DNA of 64,000 nt from CAZRIZ01 sp964625885 (GTDB taxonomy: Bacteria; Patescibacteriota; Saccharimonadia; Saccharimonadales; Saccharimonadaceae). Position 1 is the stretch's first letter. Every line of letters begins with the position of its first letter. The stretch is from assembly GCA_964625885.1 (NCBI GenBank), contig CAZVBM010000001.1, positions 1-64,000 on the forward strand. Reading direction: 5' to 3'. The notes under the pieces are model-generated. The model did not search any database. It saw nothing but the letters and a program-made list of their open reading frames with translations, and had not been told where the DNA came from. Positions 42,725 through 50,684 of the stretch are shown piece by piece. A program made the position numbers and the translations under genes.

Positions 42725-42819
42725 CTGGAGATTAGACGGTTTTGGTCCGGGACGAATAAAGATTTACTCGCCCTGCGGGCTCGGACAGCCCTGTGCCTCA
42801 CCACTTGGCGAATCCCCAG
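42725..42819 (-). repeat. Rearranged tRNA-Gln-like element upstream of tRNA-Gln
   Basis: The first 32 bases copy tRNA-Gln from its upstream flank to CACAGGG with one change (GGTAAGG to GGTGAGG). After that comes an unrelated stem-loop (GGGCGAGTAA-ATCT-TTATTCGTCCC) and then GGACCAAAACC, the exact reverse complement of the tRNA-Gln anticodon-arm segment. It closes with AATCTCCAG, which pairs with the 5' CTGGGGATT. It therefore has an acceptor-like stem and D-arm but no anticodon or T arm. It is not a functional tRNA. Confidence 0.7.
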
Positions 42820-42886
42820 TAAAAAATTAATATTAAAAAGTGCGAGTCAAATTATACACTAGTAAGCAGCTCAGCTCAAGCGCTCA

Positions 42887-42918
42887 AAAATCACCCCGCT
42901 TGTATAGCGGGGTGATTT
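42887..42918 (-). terminator. Terminator of the LRR protein gene
   Basis: AAATCACCCCGC-TATACAA-GCGGGGTGATTTTT on the minus strand. Confidence 0.87.
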
Positions 42919-42934
42919 GAGTTTGGAGTGTAAA

Positions 42935-44794
42935 TTATTTTTTGAAGTGGACTTTGCGTTGCCTGGCCATGGTTAAGGCAGCAGCACCTAAGCCAAGAAT
43001 TGCGATGCCAAGGACGGCGGCGCCGTAGTTAGCTGAGCTAATACCTGATTTTGGTACCCCAACGCCACTCAAAAACGATACAAAGACTTGTCCATCTCCA
43101 AATTGGTAGAATGTGGTTTTATCTAGGCTAATTAGCTCACCTGAAAACAAATCTGCATACTTAACAAGACCGAGAAAAAATCTTGAGGCGCTAGGGATAT
43201 TGAGTTGTTCAGTCACAACATTATTAGCTAAAACGGCAACGGTGCGGAGTGAGAGTTCTAGTGTTTTTTCTAATCCATTGATATTAAGCCGAAAATCCCC
43301 ATTCTGGGCCATAAGCGCCGCCCAATCAGCATAGCTCATCCAATCAGAATCGTTGCTCGACAACATATAACGCGGCACGATAATCGACTCGACTGATTGA
43401 CCATTAATACTAGTAATCGCTCGATAGTATTGAGCAAAATTTGTGCTATTAAACGGTATGTCGCCAACATAAAGCCCTGATTCAATTGGTATAATTCGCG
43501 GGTCGATGTCCTCCACAATACGAACCACTGCCAAATTATTTTCTTGCTGAATTGCGTCATCAGCATATTCAACACTCAAAACTCCAGAGAGGTGGTGTTC
43601 TTTTGGAACAAAAACTACAGTTTCATAAACAAACTCCTTATCTTGGCTGGTAATAATGCTAGACGTACCATCAACAGTTTTACCAACTAAAGTAAGCCCA
43701 CCTTCACCTGGATTAAATATCAAGAGATTACACGGCCACTCAATACTACCACCGCTGCCACCCCAACCTTCGGCTGGAACATCGCTACTATACTCTGACG
43801 GCATAGCCGGACAATATTCTACATAAGCTGTTGTGGCCGACTGGGTAATAATCAATGTCTGATTTACATCATCACGGGTTATATTAAATAAATCATTTGA
43901 TTCATAGAGAGACCCTCGATTATCAAACAGCTTATTAGGCCAAACTGTCTGTCCGTGAGCCATTTTAACTAACTTTTGTCCGCCGCCCATAAATTTTGGT
44001 TCGTCAGTAGAATACCGACCCACTATGCCAGTCAGGCCAGATAACGACGAGAAGTCTTCAATTTGATTATAGGTTATCTCCAAGTGAAGTAAGCTGGCTA
44101 AGCTTGCCAATGGCGTCACGTCAGTAATTTGGTTAGTAGACAAATCAATATTTCTAAGATTAAACAAACTAGATAGTGGTGTCAGATCAGTAATTTGATT
44201 GTGCGACAACTTTAGTTCTCTCAGGTTGGCTAATCCAGCTAGTGGCGTTAAATTATTAATCTGGTTATAGGATAGAAAAAGTTTGTTTAAATTAGTTAGC
44301 CCAGATAGCGGCATAATATCACTAAAGCCTAAATATGATAAATCCAAGCCAGTCAGGTGCTGAGCATACTCCAGGCCGATTAGGCTAGTCAGACCTGCTT
44401 GTGAACCACTGCTAGCTAATTGTGTTGGTAAAGTCTTAACGTTAGCAATCGTGATATCAGTTGCAGCCGTGGCGTCACTAACAACCAGTTGTTTTAGCCC
44501 AACATCTGGCATACAGACGATGTCAGTGTCTTGGGCCGTGGCTGGGACGGTAATAATGACTTGGGTTTTATTAGGGTCGGATACGTCTGAGTAGGTGTCA
44601 CCATAGTTAGCAATGAGTTTATCGTAGCTATCTTGGGTAGCGACAATACAGGTGCCGCCTGGCATTTCAGCCCGGGCTTGTTTTGGCTGAGTTACATTAT
44701 TAATAAACGTTGGTAAAAGTAACGCTAAGCCAAGCACTCCTACGCCAATATGAAGCACCCGCCGATGCTTAAAACTTGCGAGTTTTAAAGACAT
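42935..44794 (-). CDS. Internalin-like LRR surface protein with C-terminal anchor
   Basis: 619 residues. Signal peptide (about 1-42, ending near QARAEM). Leucine-rich repeats of the internalin LRR22 type cover about 130-270 (NLNKLFLSYNQINNLTPLAG, NLRELKLSHNQITDLTPLSS). A large beta-rich region follows. The C-terminus has GVPKSGISS, then a hydrophobic helix and the basic tail ARQRKVHFKK, the layout of a sortase signal with VPKSG in place of LPxTG. It is probably exposed on the cell surface for attachment. The promoter spacer holds an eight-G run. AGAGAGGACGG is the ribosome binding site. Confidence 0.85.
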   Translation of the reverse strand: MSLKLASFKHRRVLHIGVGVLGLALLLPTFINNVTQPKQARAEMPGGTCIVATQDSYDKLIANYGDTYSDVSDPNKTQVIITVPATAQDTDIVCMPDVGLKQLVVSDATAATDITIANVKTLPTQLASSGSQAGLTSLIGLEYAQHLTGLDLSYLGFSDIMPLSGLTNLNKLFLSYNQINNLTPLAGLANLRELKLSHNQITDLTPLSSLFNLRNIDLSTNQITDVTPLASLASLLHLEITYNQIEDFSSLSGLTGIVGRYSTDEPKFMGGGQKLVKMAHGQTVWPNKLFDNRGSLYESNDLFNITRDDVNQTLIITQSATTAYVEYCPAMPSEYSSDVPAEGWGGSGGSIEWPCNLLIFNPGEGGLTLVGKTVDGTSSIITSQDKEFVYETVVFVPKEHHLSGVLSVEYADDAIQQENNLAVVRIVEDIDPRIIPIESGLYVGDIPFNSTNFAQYYRAITSINGQSVESIIVPRYMLSSNDSDWMSYADWAALMAQNGDFRLNINGLEKTLELSLRTVAVLANNVVTEQLNIPSASRFFLGLVKYADLFSGELISLDKTTFYQFGDGQVFVSFLSGVGVPKSGISSANYGAAVLGIAILGLGAAALTMARQRKVHFKK

Positions 44795-44827
44795 GCCGTC
44801 CTCTCTTTATTTATATTTACTTACACA

Positions 44828-44882
44828 CCTTAATGCTTAAGGTTAGTTCTATATTACCCCCCCCTCCGCAGGTTTAAGTCAA
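44828..44882 (-). promoter_or_regulatory. Promoter of the LRR gene with poly-G spacer and leader palindrome
   Basis: Minus strand: TTGACT (44882-44877), then 12 bases, then GGGGGGGG (44864-44857), then TAATAT (44856-44851). The spacer is 20 bases with eight G and would be 17 with five. The palindrome ACCTTAA-GCA-TTAAGGT (44844-44828) lies at the start of the leader. The layout is that of a slipped-strand phase-variable promoter. Confidence 0.6.
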
Positions 44883-44925
44883 GACTATGTTGTTGATAAC
44901 ACAACAATAGGCTAAGTGAGTGCTG

Positions 44926-45417
44926 TTAGAAGTCATCTAGGCGCGAGTAGACCAGTTTAGCCTGAACGCGCCATTCACCCTTAGCATCGGGGTCGAAGCA
45001 TTTAATCACACCATCTTTGATATTTTTTATCTGCACTAAGGCTGGGTTGTACAGCGCCAAGGTCTTAAAATAGCGCAAGTCGTTATCTGAAGTAATTTTA
45101 CGACCGGGATAGGTCTTTTTAAAGTGTTCGGAAGCGATTTCCGTGAAATACTCTGGTCGCCCTGCAGGGGGTAGGTATTTGTAGGCGGATAGCCCAACGC
45201 GGAAAAGAATTTTCTGCACCTCACCAAGAGTTTGACGCGCTGGCGTGGTGATATGAATAAATAATTGATTCTTGCGGTTGAAAAATATAGTCGCCTTGGC
45301 CGAACGCGACACTGGCATTTGCCAAGCCACGATGTGCTTAATCGGTGCATCAAAACCAAACTCCGACTCGAGTTCAGTCGCCAAAGCTTTTAAATTGAGC
45401 GATAAGTCTTGGGCCAT
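44926..45417 (-). CDS. Conserved hypothetical protein
   Basis: 163 residues with alternating helices and strands, basic, no membrane segment or known motif. It includes ATIFFNRKNQLFIHITTPARQ and SEHFKKTYPGRKI. It is divergent from the UvrD-nuclease gene with only 38 bases between the starts, so the two may share a control region. I do not recognise a family. Confidence 0.6.
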   Translation of the reverse strand: MAQDLSLNLKALATELESEFGFDAPIKHIVAWQMPVSRSAKATIFFNRKNQLFIHITTPARQTLGEVQKILFRVGLSAYKYLPPAGRPEYFTEIASEHFKKTYPGRKITSDNDLRYFKTLALYNPALVQIKNIKDGVIKCFDPDAKGEWRVQAKLVYSRLDDF

Positions 45418-45455
45418 TGGTTATATCTTATCACCATTTGCGCTATACTTTAAGT

Positions 45456-48400
45456 ATGTTTACTTTGGATTCACTCAATAAGGAGCAGCGCGACGCTGTC
45501 GAGACGCTAGATCAACCAGTGTTAGTTCTGGCTGGCCCCGGTACGGGAAAAACCCAGTTGTTATCAGCTCGGGTAGCGCATATTTTGGCTGAAACCGACA
45601 CACCAGCCAGTGCGATTTTGTGCTTAACGTTTACCGATTCTGGTACTAGAGCGATGCGTGATCGCTTGACGAGTTTTATTCAAGACGACGCCTATCAAGT
45701 TGAGATCAACACCTACCACGGCTTTTCTCAAACTATTATCAATCAAAACCGTGAATATTTCGTTAACCAACATTTAGACAATGTGGTTGATTTTGTCACA
45801 CAGTATAATTTCATCACTGAAATCCAAGCTGGTTTAACGCAAAATAATATTTTAAAATCTGCGCGACCACGCGATATTTTGAGCACCATCGCTGATTTAA
45901 AACAAGCGATGATTGACCCGGATCTGCTCTTAAAGGTTGCTGATGAAAATAAACTGCAAGTCGACGCGCTTAATAAACAACTCAAAGTCATTATGGCCGA
46001 TTTCAAACGTATGCCGCGCAATTATGATTTAGCCCGACCATATTTTGACAAAATCAAAACCGCTTTGGAAAAAATCGTGCCAGCCAAATCTTGCCTAGAA
46101 GATTTTCCACCACTAACACAGATTGCTCTGCGAGCGCTAAATGAGGCCATCGCAGAATCCGAGTCTGGCGAAAAACCAACCACTACGCCACTAACCGATT
46201 GGAAAGATGGCTTTCTCAAAAAAGACAAAGAAAATTATTTTGTATTTGGTGACAATTTTAACGATATTCGTTTGCGAACCTTGCATCACATTTACAGCGA
46301 ATACAACGCCAAAATGACCGCGGCTGGACTATACGATTTCAACGACATGATTTTAAAAACCATCGAAACCATCGAGCAAAATCCTGATCTCAAATACAAC
46401 TTACAAGAAAAATATCTACACATTTTGCTTGATGAATACCAGGACACCAACCGCGCCCAAAGTCGCCTGATTGAACTTCTGACTGACAATCCAGTCAACG
46501 AAGGCAAGCCAAACATCATGGCGGTGGGGGACGACGATCAGGCGATTTACGCTTTTCAGGGAGCACTCTACTCTAACATGATTGATTTTTACAAAGCCTA
46601 CCGCGATGTAAAATTGATAAACTTAACTAAAAACTATCGTTCGCACGACGACATTTTAGTCACGGCTAAAAATGTTGCTGAACAGATTGAAGATCGACTA
46701 GTAAACAATATTGGCGTCGACGGTTTAACTAAAGATATTGTCGCCGCTAATAAATCGATTAAATCAAGCTATATCAAGCGTTTAGATTTCCCCAATCCAC
46801 TAGCCGAATATGCCGCTGTGGCCAAAAAAATTAATCAGTTGCGCAAAGCTGGCGAGGACTTAAACGAAATCGCCGTTTTGGCGCCAAAACACAAATATCT
46901 TGAAAGCCTAACGCCATATTTAGCTAATTTAGACTTACCAATTCGCTATGAAAAAAGCGAAAATGTTTTAGATAACCCAGGCATAAAATTAATCGTAGAT
47001 TTGGCGCGACTAATTCAGGCCGTGGCCAATCGCCGACCACATAACGATTTGGTGTTTGCCGTGCTCAGCTACCCAGTTTGGAAGCTAGACACGCCAACAC
47101 TGTGGCAACTAGCTTGGCAAGCCGGCAATCGCGATTCTTGGCTTGATTTTATCTTAAAATCCGACGAATTTGCCGAACTCAAACCATTCGTTTACTGGGT
47201 AATGGAGTTTGCTAAACTAACCAACCGAGCCGGACTAGAGGCTAATTTTGACTATTTGATTGGCAATGCGCCAATTGAATATACGGTTGATAATGAAACC
47301 AAGAGCTTCACATCGCCGATTCGCGAGTATTACGAAAAAACCAAGCCTCGCGAGCTAATTGATTTTATATTAGACATTAATTTACTGCGTGAAAATTATA
47401 TTAGCTACGGCCAAAACCATAGTCAAACTGGCGTTAAGCCACTCGAACGATTATTGATGCTGGTTGACGCTTACGAGAGTGCTGAAGAAAAAATGAGTCG
47501 CACCAATTCATACAACGAAAGCTCCTCAGCGGTTAATTTAATGACGGCATTCTCCGCTAAGGGCCTAGAATTCAAACACGTTTTCATACTCGAAGCCAAC
47601 GACAACACCTGGGGTAATAGTCGCTCAAACTCCAATAAAATCGCTCTACCGTTTAATCTTAAACTAATCCGCCACGACCGCGAAACCATGGATGAAAAAG
47701 GGCGCTTGCTATTTGTGGCTATTACACGCGCCAAGACTAACCTTTATTTGGTCAACTCGCTGGCTAGCTTGACAGGTCGTAGTAATACACGCCTGCGTTT
47801 CTTGAAAGAAGTGGCTGAGAACGAAACCTGGACGTCGCAAGCGCTACCAGAAAAATATGCCAAGATACAGAACGTCGCCGTCGAAGCCGACGCCGACCAA
47901 TTGACTAACAACTTGTTTGATAATTTTACATCGTGGCAAGACCGACATCTGAAAGACACACATAGCTTCGCTGACTTATTACAACCTAGACTCGAAAAAT
48001 ATAAATTATCGGCCACCGGCTTTAATAACTACACCGACTTGATTTATCACGGACCAGAATCGTACTTTTTAGACAACGTTTTGGGTTTTCCAGGTAGCTA
48101 CAACATCCAAGCGCTTTACGGTATTGGCGTGCATTACGCCTTGGAGCGGCTGCAAAACAGCGACAAGCTGGTCGACGGCGATGCTGCTATGAAGCTATTT
48201 AAACAACGCATTGATGAGTTTGATTTGACCGAAACTGACTTCAACGAGCTAGTTGAGCGCGCTGAAAACTCGCTAGTAAAATATGTGCACGAGCGCTCAG
48301 ACTTGTTTGAAAAGCGACCTGATATCACCGTAAAAACTGAAGAAAATTATTATTCACAACATGTTGTACTAGATAAAGCTCGGCTAACTGGCATGATAGA

Positions 48401-48794
48401 CCGTTTAGAGATCGATAAAACTAACAAAACTATCACGATTGTCGATTTTAAGACTGGCAAATCGTATGCCGAAATTGAGAAAAATGCGTCTTGGCACCGA
48501 CACCTAAAACAGCTCCATTTTTACCGCCTCATGTTGATTGCCTCGCAAAATTTCCCGGGATATGCCGTCAGCAACTGGCGAATTGAATTTGTCGACCCCG
48601 ACCGATTGGGGCAGATAAATTATGTAGCAGGGGAGTTTGACGAAACCGAAGCCGAGCGTATCCGTCAGCTAATTGGCGTGGTTTGGGATAAAACTATGGC
48701 ACTAGACTTTACTGAACCAAAACTCGCCCCAGGCACAAAAGCCAGCTTAAGTGACATTAAAAAGTTTGAGCAAAGCTTACTAGAAAATAACTAA
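45456..48794 (+). CDS. UvrD/PcrA-type helicase fused to a PD-(D/E)XK nuclease
   Basis: 1112 residues. Helicase superfamily 1: Walker A AGPGTGKTQLLSARV (about 27-41), ILCLTFTDSGTRAMRDRL, Walker B LLDEYQDTNRAQ, VGDDDQAIYAFQGA, LTKNYRSHDDI, TAFSAKGLEFKHVF and LFVAITRAK. The last 250 residues are a RecB-like nuclease with GMIDRLEID and ITIVDFKTGK (about 990-1000). It probably serves in double-strand break end processing, in place of AddAB or RecBCD. I start at ATG 45456: a TATACT box ends 6 bases upstream and there is no ribosome binding site (leaderless). Confidence 0.93.
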   Translation: MFTLDSLNKEQRDAVETLDQPVLVLAGPGTGKTQLLSARVAHILAETDTPASAILCLTFTDSGTRAMRDRLTSFIQDDAYQVEINTYHGFSQTIINQNREYFVNQHLDNVVDFVTQYNFITEIQAGLTQNNILKSARPRDILSTIADLKQAMIDPDLLLKVADENKLQVDALNKQLKVIMADFKRMPRNYDLARPYFDKIKTALEKIVPAKSCLEDFPPLTQIALRALNEAIAESESGEKPTTTPLTDWKDGFLKKDKENYFVFGDNFNDIRLRTLHHIYSEYNAKMTAAGLYDFNDMILKTIETIEQNPDLKYNLQEKYLHILLDEYQDTNRAQSRLIELLTDNPVNEGKPNIMAVGDDDQAIYAFQGALYSNMIDFYKAYRDVKLINLTKNYRSHDDILVTAKNVAEQIEDRLVNNIGVDGLTKDIVAANKSIKSSYIKRLDFPNPLAEYAAVAKKINQLRKAGEDLNEIAVLAPKHKYLESLTPYLANLDLPIRYEKSENVLDNPGIKLIVDLARLIQAVANRRPHNDLVFAVLSYPVWKLDTPTLWQLAWQAGNRDSWLDFILKSDEFAELKPFVYWVMEFAKLTNRAGLEANFDYLIGNAPIEYTVDNETKSFTSPIREYYEKTKPRELIDFILDINLLRENYISYGQNHSQTGVKPLERLLMLVDAYESAEEKMSRTNSYNESSSAVNLMTAFSAKGLEFKHVFILEANDNTWGNSRSNSNKIALPFNLKLIRHDRETMDEKGRLLFVAITRAKTNLYLVNSLASLTGRSNTRLRFLKEVAENETWTSQALPEKYAKIQNVAVEADADQLTNNLFDNFTSWQDRHLKDTHSFADLLQPRLEKYKLSATGFNNYTDLIYHGPESYFLDNVLGFPGSYNIQALYGIGVHYALERLQNSDKLVDGDAAMKLFKQRIDEFDLTETDFNELVERAENSLVKYVHERSDLFEKRPDITVKTEENYYSQHVVLDKARLTGMIDRLEIDKTNKTITIVDFKTGKSYAEIEKNASWHRHLKQLHFYRLMLIASQNFPGYAVSNWRIEFVDPDRLGQINYVAGEFDETEAERIRQLIGVVWDKTMALDFTEPKLAPGTKASLSDIKKFEQSLLENN

Positions 48795-48835
48795 GGACAC
48801 TGGGCTTACAAACAACCAAAGCAAGCATTTTTTAC

Positions 48836-49063
48836 CGTCATTCTGAACTCGACTCAGAATCTACCTAGTTTTAATACAGGAACAGATTCCGCATCAAGTG
48901 CGGAATGACGAGGAGAAAGAGCTGTCATTCTGAACTTGATTCAGAATCTATTAACTTGAAGATAAAACTAGATTCCGCATCAGGTGCGGAATGACGAGGA
49001 GGGAAAGTTGTCATTCTGAACTCGATTCAGAACCTATGGATTCCGAATCAAGTCCGGAATGAC
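48836..49063. repeat. Three tandem REP-like palindromic repeats
   Basis: Three units (48836-48910, 48924-48996, 49010-49063). Each begins GTCATTCTGAACTCGATTCAGAAT (hairpin ATTCTGAA/TTCAGAAT) and ends ATTCCGCATCAAGTGCGGAATGAC (hairpin ATTCCGCA/TGCGGAAT), with outer ends GTCATTC/GAATGAC also complementary. The spacers vary in sequence and in length (13-35 bases). Unit 3 is shortened. This is a mobile-repeat pattern found between genes in many bacteria, not a CRISPR. The rest of the gap between genes (49064-49257) shows nothing further that I can name. Confidence 0.82.
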
Positions 49064-49257
49064 ATAGGGGCAAAAATCAACACAAAAACCGCCGACACGC
49101 GCCTAGGAATAATCTATTAACATCAGGCCTAACATAATCTACTTATGCTTGCAAAAGCTACGGCTTTTTAGTATAAAGTAAAGGCTGATAAATTAACTAA
49201 AATTATCAGTAGTTGTTTATAACCACGACACCATTTTATAGGGAGGGGGTGAAAAAT

Positions 49258-49458
49258 GTGGCATATTCAGACAAATCTGACGCTGAGCTAGCGAAGCTTG
49301 TAACCGACGGTAAGGCCACTGATTGGGAATATAAAGAGTGGCAGCGTCGCCGCGGTGTTTCGGGGAAACATCAAGCCAATATGGACAAGGCCGTTGAAGA
49401 GCACGCTCGAGATAAGGGTGTTGCAAGAGGCTTTAGTCTTTTTGGAAACAAAAAATAA
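49258..49458 (+). CDS. Small charged protein of unknown function
   Basis: 66 residues, highly charged (SDAELAKLVTDGKATDWEY, QRRRGVSGKHQANMDKAVEEHARDKG), helical, no cysteine and no membrane segment. The start is GTG 49258, chosen because GGGAGGGGGTG lies 7 bases before it; an ATG two bases earlier is out of frame and closes quickly. A single-gene unit with strong ribosome binding site and its own terminator. Confidence 0.6.
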   Translation: MAYSDKSDAELAKLVTDGKATDWEYKEWQRRRGVSGKHQANMDKAVEEHARDKGVARGFSLFGNKK

Positions 49459-49469
49459 CCCCATTTCAG

Positions 49470-49497
49470 AGCCATGCAATAAAAGCATGGCTCATTT
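49470..49497 (+). terminator. Terminator after the 49258 gene
   Basis: AGAGCCATG-CAATAAAAG-CATGGCTC followed by ATTTTCTTTT. Confidence 0.75.
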
Positions 49498-49531
49498 TCT
49501 TTTCTAACCAAATTAAGTTAAAATAACCAAG

Positions 49532-50476
49532 ATGAATTTATTTGATAACTTACCAACACCGTTTTTTGCTTTAGCACCGATGGAAGCGGTGACGGACTTG
49601 GTGTTTCGCCAGGTCGTCGCCAAAGCTGGGCGGCCAGATTTGTTTTTTACGGAATTTACCAACGTCGACAGCTATTGTAGCGAAGCTGGTCGCGCCAACG
49701 CGCTAGAACGCTTTGAATTTTTGCCAGAAGAGCAGCCAATCGTCGCCCAGGTCTGGGGAACTAAACCAGATAATTTTTACCAAACCGCGCTTGGCTTAAA
49801 AAAGCTCGGTTATCAGGCGATTGACATCAACATGGGCTGCCCAGACAAGACTGTTGTTAAAATCGGTGGAGGAGCGGCTCTGATAAAAACCCCAGAACTA
49901 GCTAATGAAATTATCACCGCTACTAAAAAAGCTGGGCTACCAGTTAGTGTCAAAACCCGCTTGGGATATAGTCGCATCGACGAATGGCGAGCTTGGCTGA
50001 CTAATCTATTAGAACAAGATGTTGATTTACTAACCGTCCATCTACGCACCAAAAAAGAAATGAGCAAAGTCGGTGCCCATTTTGAATTAATACCAGAAAT
50101 TGTGGCTTTGCGTAATGAGATCGCTCCGCAAACCAAACTAATGATCAATGGCGACATCATGACACACGTGCAGGGCTTGGAACTGGCTCAGAAACATGGT
50201 TTTGAAGGCGTCATGATTGGGCGCGGCGTGTTTGTTAATCCATATTGTTTTACCGACCATCAGCCAACCAAACAAGAGCTATTTGAACTACTACTTTGCC
50301 ATCTAGATTTATTTGACAAAGCTAGTAAAAAGCGCCCACGCCATTTTGCACCGCTCAAAACTTTCTTCAAAATCTACGTGAGTGGCTTTCCGGATGCCAG
50401 TCAATTACGCACTAAAATGATGCAAGCTGAATCGACCGACGAGGTGCGAGATATTATCGAGAAGAATCATGCCTAG
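49532..50476 (+). CDS. dus: tRNA-dihydrouridine synthase
   Basis: A 314-residue FMN enzyme of the Dus family, reducing uridines in tRNA D-loops. Motifs: FALAPMEAVTDLVFR, INMGCPDKTVVK with the catalytic cysteine (about 97), SVKTRLGY, TVHLRTKKE, INGDI and FEGVMIGRG. A TAAAAT box ends 7 bases before the ATG and no Shine-Dalgarno site exists (leaderless). It overlaps the next small gene by 8 bases. Confidence 0.93.
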   Translation: MNLFDNLPTPFFALAPMEAVTDLVFRQVVAKAGRPDLFFTEFTNVDSYCSEAGRANALERFEFLPEEQPIVAQVWGTKPDNFYQTALGLKKLGYQAIDINMGCPDKTVVKIGGGAALIKTPELANEIITATKKAGLPVSVKTRLGYSRIDEWRAWLTNLLEQDVDLLTVHLRTKKEMSKVGAHFELIPEIVALRNEIAPQTKLMINGDIMTHVQGLELAQKHGFEGVMIGRGVFVNPYCFTDHQPTKQELFELLLCHLDLFDKASKKRPRHFAPLKTFFKIYVSGFPDASQLRTKMMQAESTDEVRDIIEKNHA

Positions 50477-50684
50477 GCGTAATTACAAAACCAAACCACC
50501 CAAATACCGACCATACGAGTTTCGACCAAGCGACAATTGTGATAATAAAAACTCCTATGTGTCAGAACAAGAGGCTAATTGGGCAGCTCATGATCAAATG
50601 AAATATTCACTTGATGTGAATATTACAACATATCACTGTGAAAACTGCGGAAAATGGCACCTAACCAGTCATAAAAAAGACTAG
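50469..50684 (+). CDS. Small protein with a C-terminal CxxC knuckle
   Basis: 71 residues: a basic, proline-rich start (RRNYKTKPPKYRPYEFRP) and a C-terminal YHCENCGKWHLTSH that could bind zinc through two cysteines and two histidines. An additional cysteine is at DNCDN. Function unknown; nucleic acid binding is plausible. Coupled to dus by overlap, so perhaps involved with RNA. Its stop overlaps that of the convergent RCC1 gene by 4 bases. Confidence 0.6.
   Translation: MPRRNYKTKPPKYRPYEFRPSDNCDNKNSYVSEQEANWAAHDQMKYSLDVNITTYHCENCGKWHLTSHKKD

Noticed and set aside
42520..42804. Minus-strand frame over tRNA-Gln and its upstream element
   Set aside because: It overlies the tRNA gene and has no ribosome binding site.
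48836..49063. CRISPR array
   Set aside because: The repeats are large palindromes with unequal spacing of 13-35 bases and there are no cas genes.
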